Origin: Glandiceps talaboti
Taxonomy: Eukaryota > Hemichordata > Enteropneusta > Spengelidae
Assembly: GCF_964340395.1 (NCBI RefSeq)
Contig: NC_135561.1
Span: 6,221,018 to 6,285,017 of the forward strand
Direction of reading: 5' to 3'
DNA length: 64,000 nt
The notes under the pieces are model-generated. The model made no database searches. It was given only the letters and a program-made list of their open reading frames with translations, and had not been told where the DNA came from. Below, piece by piece: positions 1 to 13,200 of the stretch. Within the stretch, counting starts at the first letter, position 1, and each line of letters starts with the position of its first letter. Both the position numbers and the translations under genes were made by a program.

Positions 1-1140
1 CCTACTTAAAACAATGCAACTTATATACATAATTAATAACTATAATATAAATAAGCATCTAATCGAATGAATCCTAGTTGGAATTGCCAAATCAATGAAT
101 TAAAAGATAACAAATATCAAACTCGGGTATATCATTGGATAATTCAACAATTTCTCTGAGTTAAATGCGTTGTTTGGAAACAACAGTTAAAGGGTAGTGC
201 AAATAGAAAGTAAAAGACATACTACACAGTTATTCTCCGGAGAGATTGGTGAACTCAATTTGAATACACATATGCATATGTACACATGCACATGTATTCG
301 CCATATCTAGTACTAGTTTGGTCAACAATTCGTTTAGACGAAATTGGGTCGTCATCCTTAAACAACATAGATGCTGGCAACCCAATCGATACTGTCATTT
401 TTTTTTATTTCTATCTTCGTTTTCATTTTGTGGTGTTTTCAAAACTCAAAACTTCACAGGCTAGTAAGAGAACGATATCGTGTCAGGAGGTTATTAAGTA
501 ACAATAATCTTGGTAATCAAAAAACTTAATTCAGACGAAAAATTTAAAAAATATGTATTCGTCTTAGGTGCAGAAAATATATGTCGTTTTGTATGTATGA
601 ACAGAAATGAATAACTTGTAATAATTGTGTGTCTTTGTGCAGCATGTATTATTATGTATGGATGGATGTAGCTGTAAACACACCAACTGCAAATTAGGCT
701 ATGGACGCATGTTAAAGTTTTATACTAAAACAATCAACCAATATCACTGACCTGGTGATGGTCCGTTGAATACACAGGGTGAAAGCGAAACGTTTGATTT
801 AAGTTTTGATGAGACTATAAAGTTTTCATTTTATTTTGCTGAAATAATTAGTCTAAAAATCATTTTAACGTGTGACTCCGATTAAGGTAATATAAAGTTA
901 ACTACATTAAAGTGAAACGGAAAGGCAACTACCAACCCTTCGATTTATTCACCAATCTTAAATGACTTTCTAAATTGACAATGTGTCCATAGATTGAAAG
1001 TTAATACATACAGGAAATTGTGAATGCACGTTTCGAAAATTGACAAAAGTAACTATTTATCTGCTATATTGGGTTGGGTTACTTCTTCCTTGAACCAATA
1101 ACAAGTATGGCTTATGAACTCCAAACGGTAAATATGGCAT
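1..1140. other. gene-free left edge
   Basis: AT-rich sequence without a recognisable coding exon, RNA gene or repeat family. Frames are short and broken. Confidence 0.4.
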
Positions 1141-1164
1141 TGGCTGTTCAATATTTGTCCCTTC

Positions 1165-1247
<83 letters not shown>

Positions 1248-1324
1248 GACTGTCTGTCTGTCTGTCCGTCCGTCTGTGTCTGTCTCTCTCTGTCTCTGTC
1301 TGTCTGTCTGTCTGTCTGTCTCTG

Positions 1325-1402
<78 letters not shown>
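1165..1402. repeat. (CTGT)n and (CT)n microsatellite
   Basis: About 240 bases of CTGT repeats pass into pure CT repeats. Any reading frame across it only encodes repeated Cys-Leu-Ser-Val or Arg-Glu strings and is not a gene. Confidence 0.95.
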
Positions 1403-1403
<1 letters not shown>

Positions 1404-2644
1404 ACTTCAACATTTGTCCCTTTTCTGTTCACTTTAAAAAATTGCTCAAAAATGCATATTGCTTCATGAATTAGCAATGATAGACTATATGCAAAAATCA
1501 ATAAATATTTAATGAAATTATTCGTGGCATGCTAATGATAGTGTCAATCCTGAAGCCTAAATTACGACTGTGGATAATAACGAGTCCTTTGAGAAGGCTA
1601 CAACACAGGTCGACACAATGGTCCTCATTAGTCAATGTATCGGGATGACATTTAATTGACATGTAAAATACATCTATGTTATCTTTGTACATGAAACCTT
1701 TTTTTTTTTTAATTTCACAATACTATCGACAATGCATTTGCTCTCATTTGGTACATTTTGTTAAATTCCTAGCGACCACGAAGTAAATACAAGTGACAAT
1801 TTTAAAGCACATTCCCTAATATGGTAACAACTATCATAGTAGGATACTTAGTTTATATGTGTCATGAGTTGTTTGCGTACGATGGTAGCATCGATCCTCA
1901 CAAGCCAGCTGCAGAGTAACATTTTTCCGCTGATAATAATCGGTAGTCAAAGAGAAAAGTGAATGTACTGATCATTGATGAAGGAATCCCCAGCGAGATA
2001 CAATATCGATATAATTAGCAAACGTTTCAGGGGAAATTAAGCTTCTTCTTTTTTCAAATTGTGTCACCGTAGTTTTTAGTGACCACGTCTCACACGAGTC
2101 TTAAACAACTGCTTTGAAGGTCATCCCTTTCTTCGCTGGGTTTCTGAATATTTATAAATTGGACGTTTTACTAGCCTAATAGTGTCACGGTGAGAACAAA
2201 TGGATTGCATTTATTGTTTACAGAGAACAATTATGTTGAAAGTACTGCCACGGCAGGATAGACAGTGGACATTGTATATGACAACGTAAACCATGAAAGT
2301 ATCATGATCCAATGGATGTACGTTGTACAATTATTGCCAATGGTTCTAATATATCTTCTCTACACTGTTTTCATTCTTTAGATTTGAAAAATATTCTTTT
2401 GAATCACAACTGCGTAAACTTATTTTGTGTATAGGGCATAGCATGATAACCCGAGTTAGTCTAATCATGGAGGGGGGGGGGGACTTTTACCTTCATCTTG
2501 GTCTGATTGCGAAACAATCTGGCGAACGCATACACCGGCCGGCCCAAGCCCTGGGAGATTGCCAGTAACTGGATAAAACTATTTTAAAAGATATGACATT
2601 TTCCTTTGGCAGAATGAAAGGTAGTAACAAACTGAAAACACTAA

Positions 2645-2971
2645 GGCCAAAAAAAGAATTGCTTCTAGTCATAACAGTTTGTCTAAAATGGTGCGACGAC
2701 GCATTTGTAAAAAAAATCCTTAACAAACCTGTCACTCAGTCACTTACTGTTCTTTTTGTTTAGTACTTTAGAGCAAGTGTGTATGTGGGCCAGATGTCAT
2801 TTGCTTGTTCATGACTGGCTTTACAGTTGTCTTCACTGAAGCAGGGAGGGTTATTTTTGTGTATCCCCAAGATCTGCTGACTGCATGGACTGGACAAACA
2901 CACACAGACAAAAGACCGACGCGAAGGTTTTTAAGTGATGCGCGCGCTGACCAGAAAGAATTTTTTTGGCC
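2645..2971 (+). mobile_element. MITE with GGCC-A-rich termini, copy 1
   Basis: Ends form inverted repeats: the left reads GGCCAAAAAAAGAATTGCTT and the right is its approximate complement ending TTTTTTTGGCC. TAA directly flanks both sides (2642-2644 and 2972-2974), a 3-bp target duplication of the TWA kind seen with PIF/Harbinger elements. At 327 bp and with no transposase it is non-autonomous. Related copies lie at 11643-12004 and 60899-61203; a GACGCGAGGGTATT-type subterminal block is shared. Confidence 0.7.
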
Positions 2972-2974
2972 TAA

Positions 2975-5400
2975 TGTGACAACAATCTCAGAAGGGACTG
3001 GTGTCAGTTACTCTAACATATGTACAGGTGCCTGAAAGTTTGTCGTTGTTTCCTATTACGTAATCGACGTACTCGTAAGCTCAAGAAAGTATGGATTTAG
3101 GAGGGAGAAATCAAGGTATAGACACAATTCTCGCAAACCAGAGTTGTTATTTCTTCAGTGTCCTGTTCACTAACAAAGGAGACAACCGTAGACAACACTG
3201 GTTGTCTTGTCTAAATAGTTTTTTTCAAGGAATATATTAACTATGACGTTTACATTCAGTGTATATGTTGCAGTTCAGTCTTTGTATATGTTGATTAGTT
3301 CATTAATTTATATAGTAGAACATAGCCTTATATATGTAGACATTCGCTGTCACCTATATTCAATGGGGTTTCAACATATCTCGTGGTACGACACATTTAG
3401 CCGAGGTTGCATAGCACTGATGTGATACCGTGGTAGTCTTACATCGTTTATTTTTGTCTCTTGTACCATCTGTGTGATCATATAAACCCTGAAATAATGT
3501 CAAGGAAGGGAGTGTTATACTTCCATGGTCAAGGTGAGTCCTGACTGTGACTCCCATGAGACATTCCACCAATCGCGTAATAAAACATACATGACATCTA
3601 ATTGCAAGCGTATTTGGCAAACGAGCGAGTGTACCAGCAGTTGTGGTGGCCTCTCTATATTTAAATCGTAAACATTGAGTGTCTAGGGTTCGTGACAGGT
3701 ATATGGTAATGTCACAAAGTAACAGCTGACAATGAATTCTCATTCAGTCACTGCTTTTAGAAATCGAAAGCTTTAAATAAAGACAAAATCCTTGCATTTG
3801 AATGATATAATTCAATCGCTACTTACTTGACACGTACTGTTGTCGACATCATACACAGGTAGTGCAGCAAAACAACGACACACGTCTGAAACTGTGCCAT
3901 TTATTTTCCCTTGCTTTGCTAAACCAGGCGTACGTAGATGCACTTTGCGTTCTAAAGCGTAGCTGTACTTTGCGTTCTAGCTTTAGACGAAAATAGACGT
4001 ACCAGCTAAAATGAAATGGTTGACTAGGGTCACACACAGCTCAGATGGCTACTGGTAACATGTGACATTCAATTTTTTCAGAAACAACTGTCATAACAAA
4101 CCGCCTTTGCCGCTTTCCCTGGCTGTTTTCAAACAACTTTCGCTGCGCACTATTTACGTCATGCCGTGGTGCTGTCGATGTGAGTGGGTTAGTTGTCTTT
4201 TCAGCCAATGCAATGTGTCTTTAATATATAGATAGCATACAATAGTATCGTTTGCTTTAAAGAGGTCACAGGTCAAAGAGATGATAATCATAGTGAAATA
4301 ATGAATTATTGTCATACTTGTTCAGATAGCGTGTCAGGTCACCCTGGTCACACTACAGAGAGATGTAGACTTCATCGTCGGGATAAATATTGGAGAAGAT
4401 ATATGCTCAACAAACATATTAGTAAACCTCTAATTTTGTCTTTAGTCTTGTTTGGAGATTTTAGTAGCGAAAAAGGTTCCATTGTACAACTTGAAATATA
4501 TTCAATCAACAAATTGCCATTTGAAAAGTTATCAAATAAAATGAAAAATAATTTTGAGTGAGTACATATTGGTTGACAACAGAATTTGTTTTAAAATGTA
4601 ATTTGGAGGAAGTACTGTCATTTTTATTTTAAAATAATCTGTAAATATGTATTTGTGGTATTGGAAATAAATGCGAGTCATGGGCCATAATTAATACCCT
4701 AACGGTGTGCCTAAAATATATAATTATATATGCAAATTTATGCATGACTTAAATCTTATACAACCTGGACAAGTGTACATGTATTTTAGTCAGGATATAG
4801 CAGAACAGAATGAACACTGAAACTACATATACAACTTCAGTTTTGGGCTACAATACCCTGCAGTTTAGTATTGTTTATGTATTCCTATATTTCTCTATAT
4901 TTTCAAAAAATGTCGTTGTTTCTTGTTTTCTATGGTAACGGATGGGTTTCAAGTATGGTATTTTATATGTTAGCATTCGTACTATTACAAAAAAAATGGT
5001 AATTTTAGGATTGTCATGGTACTTACACCGAACGTGAATTCATTGTTCCAGACAAAGAGGGCGCTATGCCACCTTATGGTCTTGATGAGCGGTCCACTCA
5101 TTCTGCATGTTCTGGTATAATTGATCTTGACTGTCATGTCAGCTCTCTCTTGCATATAACTGTAACAACATGAAAGTCACTAGGTTCTTGTCTAATACAG
5201 TCACCTGAAAGTGAAGTATTAATGTTATTTATGTATAATCATGCATAGTGCAAGGGTTGATATTCCCACAGTTTATCGACTTTCCCAAGTCTGATTTGGC
5301 TCATTTGGTGTACAAGTCTTGCCGATCTTGCAGAAAACTTGTCTCAGTAGTAAGCTTCGCTCTGCATTTACAAAGCTTCAAAATATTTCCCATAAGGCCT
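2975..5400. other. gene-free stretch
   Basis: Several short open frames exist but none shows codon bias, splice-bounded structure or a domain motif. No RNA gene or tandem array was seen. Confidence 0.4.
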
Positions 5401-5410
5401 AAAAATGGTG

Positions 5411-5602
5411 TGGTTCCGATTGCGCTCAACTTTAGAATAGGTGGGGTAGGTGGATTAATTTTTTTAATTTTTTTAATTTTTTTCCATATGTGAGTGTGTT
5501 GTTTAGGTGGTGATGTTTTCCATATGGTCTGTGTTATTGGTTTCTTCTCATCAGATGTACAGCTGTTACAAGAGTTTTATATTGTCTTTTTAAGTTGATG
5601 TC
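5411..5602 (-). mobile_element. GGTTCCGATTAC-ended repeat, copy a (truncated)
   Basis: On the minus strand this matches the distal part of the repeat at 25096-25722: the segments CTTTAAGTTGATGTCA, ATTGGTTTCTTCTCATC and CCATATGGTCTGTGTTATTGG are shared as complements. The end at 5411 (TGGTTCCGATTGCG) is the terminal sequence of the family. Only about 190 bases are preserved here. Confidence 0.6.
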
Positions 5603-5604
5603 AG

Positions 5605-5692
5605 ACAAACAAACAAACAAACAAACAGACAAACAAACAAACAAACAAACAGACATACAAAACAAACAAACAAACAAACAAACAAACAACAG

Positions 5693-5722
<30 letters not shown>
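5605..5722. repeat. (CAAA)n/(CAA)n microsatellite
   Basis: Tetranucleotide CAAA/CAGA repeats are followed by CAA trinucleotide repeats. The tract directly abuts the foldback element starting at 5733. Confidence 0.9.
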
Positions 5723-5723
<1 letters not shown>

Positions 5724-5732
5724 ATATATAAA

Positions 5733-5943
5733 CACTGACAAACATGAACGACAGGTAGTTACAAATCAATATCAACAATGTTTCTATGCAACAAGAATAT
5801 ATGTTTTCGAAATGGTCACAATTGCCATAACCTCACAATAGTGACTATATCACATTTAGGGGAAAAACATATTGTCATTCTTGTTGCATAGCAACATTGT
5901 TGATATTGATTTGTAACTACCTGTCGTTCATGTTTGTCAGTAT
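5733..5943. mobile_element. foldback element with ~70-bp arms
   Basis: The left arm begins CTGACAAACATGAACGACAG and the right arm (about 5871-5943) is its near-perfect complement, ending CTGTCGTTCATGTTTGTCAG. The arms are about 70 bases each around a ~65-base centre. There is no coding capacity. Size and structure fit a MITE or foldback element; the family is not recognised. Confidence 0.65.
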
Positions 5944-6221
5944 TTGTTTGTTTTCGTGGATCGTTTGTCTGTATTACGGTGTGTTTTCGAATCTTGATTT
6001 TAATACATCGCCACAGCAAACAGGCCTAGGGGGTAGATCCGGGGGTAGCTTTATATATAATAGCTCTGGGAAAGATGCGCTCCGAGAAGTGGACACGTCT
6101 ACATCGACAACGATATGTGTTTGATGAGTTCTCGGAGCACATATTTCGCCGAGGCCGGCTCAGCAAATCACCTTGGTACTCGCAGTCCCGATCCCGGTCC
6201 TCTAGCGCTGTCACTACACAG

Positions 6222-6438
6222 GGGCGTGTAATATTTCATAGATTGTTGTTTTCTTATTGCTCAGAATGTCGTTTTCTTAGGAAAATATCGTACGAATCTT
6301 GCTGCTACAAATGTACCAATCTCTATACTACGAAGAAATATTAAGGTCTCTTCCCCTTACATATAATATATAATCAAAAGGTTGTTATATTTTAATAGTC
6401 TGTAGACCTGGAAAACAACAATCTAATATTACACGCCC
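6222..6438. mobile_element. short TIR element, GGGCGTGTAATATT ends
   Basis: The terminal inverted repeat GGGCGTGTAATATT (6222-6235) is mirrored by AATATTACACGCCC (6425-6438). A second inner match (AGATTGTTGTTTTC against its complement) extends each arm to about 30 bases. The element is 217 bp and non-coding. No target duplication is obvious. Confidence 0.55.
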
Positions 6439-6636
6439 GAGGCTATGTGTCACTAGGGGACAGCTCAAATCTCAAAATGAGATAATAAACTTTCAAGTTT
6501 CGTGAAACCGAATCTAGTCTTGTCCTAGTCTGGGACAGGTCCCAGTGCAGTCATGAACCCCCCACCCCCACCCCAGTAATATAGTTACAGTATGCGAGCA
6601 TGCAACAGCATGCAACACCGACCTCCATGGTGACAC

Positions 6637-6700
6637 CACGTGGCCTCGAACATTGACCCAGGTTGACCTTCATGATCATGTGACACTCTTACTCACATGA
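6637..6700. promoter_or_regulatory. E-box/M-box cluster upstream of cathepsin B
   Basis: Three E-box type sites lie within 64 bases: CACGTG (6637-6642), TCATGTGA (6676-6683) and TCACATGA (6693-6700). They sit just 5' of the putative non-coding first exon of the cathepsin B gene. CACGTG and TCATGTGA are core sites of the MiT/TFE factors (TFEB, MITF), which in vertebrates drive lysosomal genes through CLEAR elements. The motifs are seen directly; the promoter role is inferred. Confidence 0.4.
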
Positions 6701-6719
6701 TTCCTCTTGCACAGTACAC

Positions 6720-6800
6720 GCTACAAACACGTTCCGTTATTGGAGATTTCACCTACAGCCAGACCACATCTACTCAACAAAGTCTAAGAGTATAAACGCA
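6720..6800 (+). other. CTSB: putative non-coding exon 1 of cathepsin B
   Basis: A good splice donor (GTGAGT at 6801) ends this stretch, and the first coding exon of cathepsin B begins at 8664 after an acceptor, three bases before its ATG. The coding exon therefore needs an upstream 5'-UTR exon. This one is a reasonable candidate because E-boxes lie upstream and cathepsin B genes often have non-coding leaders. Its 5' end is a guess; RNA data would be needed to fix it. Confidence 0.3.
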
Positions 6801-8666
6801 GTGAGTATGTGTTTTAGAGTTTTCTTGAGACCGGTCTTTAAACTGTTTTTTCCCTCGAAATGTGCGTCTAGCGTGTGAGCCTATGCATACATTACGTAGG
6901 GGGGTTACTATCATGTGACTCTTTTGTGTGCCATTGATTGCCCGTACAGCATACTAGCCCATATATCTATCCCGTCCACTGTCTGTGAACTAACCCAAAG
7001 TTTGTCTGGTGACTGTGGCTTAAGTTTTTTGTCAAGTAATACACAGTTGCCCATTTTTTTCGCTTGCGATGAACGCCATATACACATATTAAACTTTGTC
7101 AAAAGTGATTCAAATGAAATTTGAAAGGTATATGTATTGTATGTGTCTGTTCGAAGTCATATGACTATCACGCAGACACAGTGAAACACTCTATTGATTT
7201 CAAGGTATGGCTAAAGGAAATCAAAATATACATATCAAATATTGACAATAGTCCATTTGTTATTTAACAACGTATTTACGTGTAAACAGAAAGCAAATGG
7301 TAGGGATGATGTGTGTGTTTTCAAATTATTCAATTGTGTGGCTGTTTTGTTTCGTTGTATACAGCAACGTGATCTTCGGTTTTTACAGCTCACTGTCTGT
7401 TTGCAAGACTTCCGTTGCAAATAACCGGTTTTATGCAACTGCCTGTGTTGTTCATAAATAATGTATTGTTTTTAGAAGTTTAAGACTCAGAACTGCACTT
7501 AGTTATGATGTAATTAAACTTTTTAAATTAACACTGCTTGTGATAATTCATAATACATGATCATGAATATTACACCAATAAAATAGTGAACCCTCTTATT
7601 TTCCCAAGTTGAACAATATACATTGTCATTTTGAAAAGTAATAATAGTCATATGATTATCACATGACAAAAACTAGAATACTTTTGTCAGGTCAGAGGTC
7701 AGATGTGGCAAGTTGTCAAAAAATTACATTTCAAGGGCACGCCTGAGATATAAAGATTGTTCATACGTTTCAATGAAAACCTACTGATTGCTATTTTTTT
7801 TCTGAAACTCTGTCTAGAAAGTAGGCTTACTTAGTGGGTGATTTGGATATTTTTCAAGTGAAAGATTAGAATTTCTAAACCTCTGCACTCGCTGCAATTG
7901 GAGCCGTTTGTGAAACTGTTTTGTTAGAAAACAATGACTTGCTCATAATATCATACACCGTGAACATGTATTGAATCACCTGTCGAGTAAATTTGTGTAC
8001 GTGTACACACAGTATGGTGCAATAAATTCAATCAAATTGATGCGTTTAGGTCTACAAGTTAAAATCAGCTGTTTGATGGAAATGTTCTTACTAGGTCAGA
8101 AGAAAAAAAGCTATATTGAAATATTTCTATGCAGGAACAAAAACTGAGAGTTTATCAGGTCATGAAATCGACATAAATTTAACTGCCCCCAATTGTGTTG
8201 GACATCGCGTGACCACTTCAGTGGAGTTGCACTGCCATAAACATGCACCTCTGTCAGGACAACACCCACTTTTTTTTCAAAGAGTCAAACTCAAACTAAA
8301 AAAAAAGTAGTCCTAACCAACATTTTCCCAGCTTTCAACAATCTATTGTACAAGCAATACTTTCTTCATTTCTTTGAGGTTAAATTAAAATTAGTTTGTA
8401 AAGTTTCAAAGGTCATGACATTTGAAATCACAGTTTGGTCTTTCATGGCAATGGAGCAAATTTATGTGATGTACAGTGATGAAGTGACTCTTGAAAACTC
8501 AAAGTTTATCAAAATACATCTATTTCCCCTTTAAACAATTACTTTGTGTAAATGATTAGCTTTTGATTTTTAGAGCCTGTAAATGGCTGCAGTCATTATA
8601 ACATATTAGGATGATGTCTGAAACCAAATCTAAATGTAGTGAATATTATGTTCTATTTTTTAGGTC

Positions 8667-11600
8667 ATGAAATCCTTACTGCTTGTTCTCGTTGTTCTTG
8701 GTGTCAGTCAGGCAAAAATTAAACCAAACCATGAGGCCCTGAGTTATGAACTTATTTCATATATAAATAATATTAATACAACATGGAAGGTAAGTAAAGA
8801 CACGTATCTGAACCAAAGAAATTTATTTACATTTAAATTTGTCTATGTCTTTTTTCAGACCACTTGTAATTGTTTGGTAGTCTCAACTGAGATCCATGAA
8901 GCAACTGTATGAGACTGAAAGAACAATGGAGCTGAAAAAAAAGTTTGGTCTTTCATGGCAATGGACTTGTATTGTTCCATGTGTGTCCATTGCTGTTGAT
9001 TGCCAGTAGGAAGATCCACTCAGTGTAGGATTGAAATATTGGTTATCTGTTGAATTACTAAAACATACTTTTTAACTGGTGTTTATGATCTCGTCAGATT
9101 CAAAACTTCTGTTGGAGAAAGACTAATAATCAAAAAATTGATGCATTTTAAAATACTTGAATTTTAACATAAAAGGGAAACAGATCTGTCAGATAAATTT
9201 GGGGCACCCACTTGATGGCAAACCAGAAATGGGATTACATGTAGTCCCAGGCTGAAAGTGCGACAGGTCCGAGTTTAGAAGTGGGATTGTTCCCAGACTA
9301 GAGCTGGGAGTTGTCCCATATTGGGTTTTGCCAAACTCACAAGATCAAGCTTATGGTCCCAGTTTAAGGTCTGAGCTACCAAAGTGAAGACCTTATATAC
9401 CTGCAAAATATATTTATTTGACTCCGAAATAAATACTATACAGCAGAGTAACATAAAGTGCATTGACTTGAAATGAATGACTATTTCTGTTGAATTCAAA
9501 GTTTATAAAAGAATTTATTGGCGAATTAATTTTTTGAACAATTTCACTCCTTTCATGGTTTCTGGAGAGTCATTTTATGATTTTACATCACCTACAAGTT
9601 ACTTGAAGTTTCAGAGAAGCATCAAGTTGATCTTGTGCCTTTATAGGGTATCTTTGCTGTGGGTCACATTGCATCATGGGAGTCAGTAGAAATGATTATT
9701 CATGGTTGAACAATGAATATTCATGAGAGGTATTTTGTACTGAAGGGAAAAAGCACTCAGGAGTCATGACAGTAGATGACAAGCCATTTCAGAATAGTAA
9801 ACTTCAGTTAGGAACTCAGTCATGTTATCTGTACTGTATTGTTGGTATTCAAACTGTTATTCAGTATTTTTGTATTAATCTTGCCCATCTCTCTTTTTGT
9901 GTTAATAGGCCGGTGTAAACTTTGAGAAAGTGTCAATCAAATATGTGAAAGGTTTGTGTGGAGCACTGAAGGAAGATCCAACCAAAAAACTACCTGTCAA
10001 AGTTCACCCAACCAATGTCAATTTACCTGACACATTTGATTCCCGAGAACAATGGCCAAACTGTCCAACCATCCAAGAAGTCAGAGACCAGGCCTCCTGT
10101 GGATCATGTTGGGTAAGGGACCATTTACCAAAAACTAAGAATTATGTTTGCTGTTATTACTGATGACCTTTAGGATGTACTGAATGCTTCATAGACACTT
10201 TAATGTGTAATGCTTGTTTTCTAATTATTGGGAAAAAAACAAAAGATTGTATAGTTTGGCCACTTGGAGTGCTGGCGTAGTTGTTGTAGCTGTCATGTCC
10301 TCTGAAACCAAGTTCTCACAGTGTTTCACAAATAAAGGAGATGTCCTTACCAGGGATAACTGACAAATCAAGAGTTCTAATTGTAACTGATTAGTTTATG
10401 CGTAATTGGTTAATTTTATGTTTCATAGACATTTTTATTTGTAAGTTGTAAATTTAATGTAAAGGGTGCACAGGTGCCGGGGTGTACATACACCAAGATA
10501 CAATGAATACTATTTGTGTCATGAATTTAAACAAATGAAAAGTAATGCCTTTGAAATACAGTTTTACTGATGTTCCTGAATGTTATCTAAATTCCGTCTG
10601 ATTAGGTACGCTATCTCTGCTTTTTCTGTCAAGGAAATTGTATGATTTAACTCTTATTTTACAATTTATTCATTTGTAAAGGCCTACTGAATGATTTATT
10701 TTACACTTAATTTAATATTCTTTGTTACATTTTAATTACCAGGCATTTGGTGCTGTTGAAGCTATGAGTGATCGTGTTTGTATTAACTCCAGTGGTAAAG
10801 TCAACCTTCATGTATCAGCTGAAGATCTTCTGTGTTGCTGTGGATTTCAGTGTGGTGATGGGTAAGGAGCAAATGAGGTCAAAGTTCACTTGTGTTGTCG
10901 GCCATTTTTGTTTCTCAAAATGTATGTTAACTTTTATAGATGATACATGTAAACACATAATAAATCTCACTGGTTGCCTTCGTATGACTATGTGCTGTAG
11001 GCAATTGATGTTAAATTTTCACCATGATCCTGCTTGGTACTAAAAATGAGTTATATAAACATTGTGACGTAAATTTTCCTTCAAGAAAACCAAGTTTAAG
11101 TAAAGCTTCTTTTAATCATAACTTTGTAATAACAGATATTGAGAGTTGCGTTACTGATTATGGTTCCTTCTGTTTCATCTTATAAGTTGTAATGGTGGTT
11201 TCCCCAGTGCTGCCTGGGAATATTGGGTTAACACTGGTCTGGTAACTGGTGGTCAATACGGAACTAACCAGGGATGTCAGCCATATAGTTTACCCCACTG
11301 TGATCATCATGTTACTGGCAAATACCAACCATGTGGTGATATTGTACCCACGCCTAAGTGTTCCAAAACTTGTGAGGAAGGTTATAATGTAACATACACA
11401 GCAGACAAGCATTATGGTAGGTCATTACCTTTGACCTTGTGTGTTTGTTTGTTGGTACCTCTTTAAGTGTAGTATCTGCAATGTTTTTCTTTGTACCAAG
11501 TTTATTATTATAAAATTATTACACTAGCTGGCAAGATCACTTATATCATTCCAACTTTTCAGCGTACATAATAGCCTGGAATCCAGGCATGTGTGGATTT

Positions 11601-13166
11601 TGCTCTCTCTTTTCTCCGTCCACACCTGGTGTTTTATTATAAGGCAAAAAAATATATATATCTGGTTCTGGTCACCACGCGCGTGCCCTGAATACCCTCG
11701 CGTCGATCCTTTTTTTCCCGATAATTTTTGCTTTCCCGTTCCTTATTTATTCCTGATATCAGGAGAACAAGCAGCTGAAATCTACCCTACATGCCAAGAC
11801 TGCTTAAATACAAAGCCTAAACTGCTTCGAAGAAAAAGGAAGTTTTTAAAGAGATAAATATGATAGAACAGAGTATGTAAATTGTCAAAAAAATGTGTAT
11901 TTACTAATTTGCAAATAAAAAAAAATTAGGAAAAAAAAAATTTGCGTCGTCGCACCACTTTAGTAAGTTTACCCTGACCAGAACCAGAATATTTTTGGGG
12001 GGCCTAACTGTCATATATTCAAACCTACAATTAGATTATGATTTCCCACAGCATCGTTGAATATGGTTATCATGTTAACATCATACAGCTTATAACTCTC
12101 CAAGTTTGCACTAATCATGTGATAACACAGTTGATATCATCTCATGTCAGGAGGAATTAAAAAAAAACAATAAGAATTTGTGCATGTCTTCTGGTGGTAC
12201 AATGTAGGTTCATTACAGCAATAGGTCATTAGTGAAATGCTAGGCATGGTAGGGGAAAACTTCCGAAAAGTGAGAACAAAATCCCCATACAACTGGAGTC
12301 TAGGCTATATACAGAAATGAAACCCTTTGATCTAGTAATAATCCCCTCTATTTATCTATCAACATCTATACTGATTTGAATTTCTTTATGTATATATCTG
12401 AACAAAGCTTCATGATTGGCTAGCTGACTATGTGGAGAGAGCTTTTTTTCACAGCTTGCCTACATTTATAAGGATTACCACTGTTTGTAATTTTCCACTT
12501 CTTCTGTAAACGTTATCGCATGTGGTAAATTATGAATATTTATTTATGATCATTATTTGCTGTGATATTATCAAAACTGTGCTCAAAAAGTCTGTAGGGA
12601 TAAAAGTTGTCATGATGTTAAGACAGAAATAAACTAAATCTAGTATTGTGATATGTTAACATTAATCTATCAATCGATGTTGAATGATAAATAAATCTAC
12701 TGATTGATAATTACAGGTTTGACATCTTATGCTGTCAGTTCAAATGTTGAACAAATCATGACAGAGATCTACAAATCTGGACCTGTTGAAGCAGCTTTTA
12801 CAGTGTATGCTGACTTCCCCAGCTATAAGAGTGGTAAGTAAAAATAAATTTGACATGATAAAGATGAAACAAGAAGCAAAATGACTCAGTATGTAGTAAA
12901 GTAATATCTGGATGTATTCTGATTATTATTTCCAGTGTAAGTGAATGTTTGTCGTTAGACTAAAATAATTGATTTGAAATTTGTCTCCAACGCACAATTG
13001 CACATCTCTTTGTGAGCCAGCCAACTAGCCAGTCAGTCAGTCAGTCAGCCAGCCAGCCAGTCAGCTGCCATCAAGCAAGTCAGATTGTCTCAAAACCAGA
13101 TAGTATATTTGTTTGCCATATACTTCTGTCTGCTGCTGTTGTTGTTGTTGTTGTTGTTGTTGTTGC

Positions 13167-13200
<34 letters not shown>

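Larger units (their letters stand above)
6439..8660. other. upstream region and 5' intron of cathepsin B
   Basis: Apart from the E-box cluster and the candidate leader exon, this stretch shows no coding exon. It is AT-rich with ordinary single-copy appearance. Confidence 0.4.
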
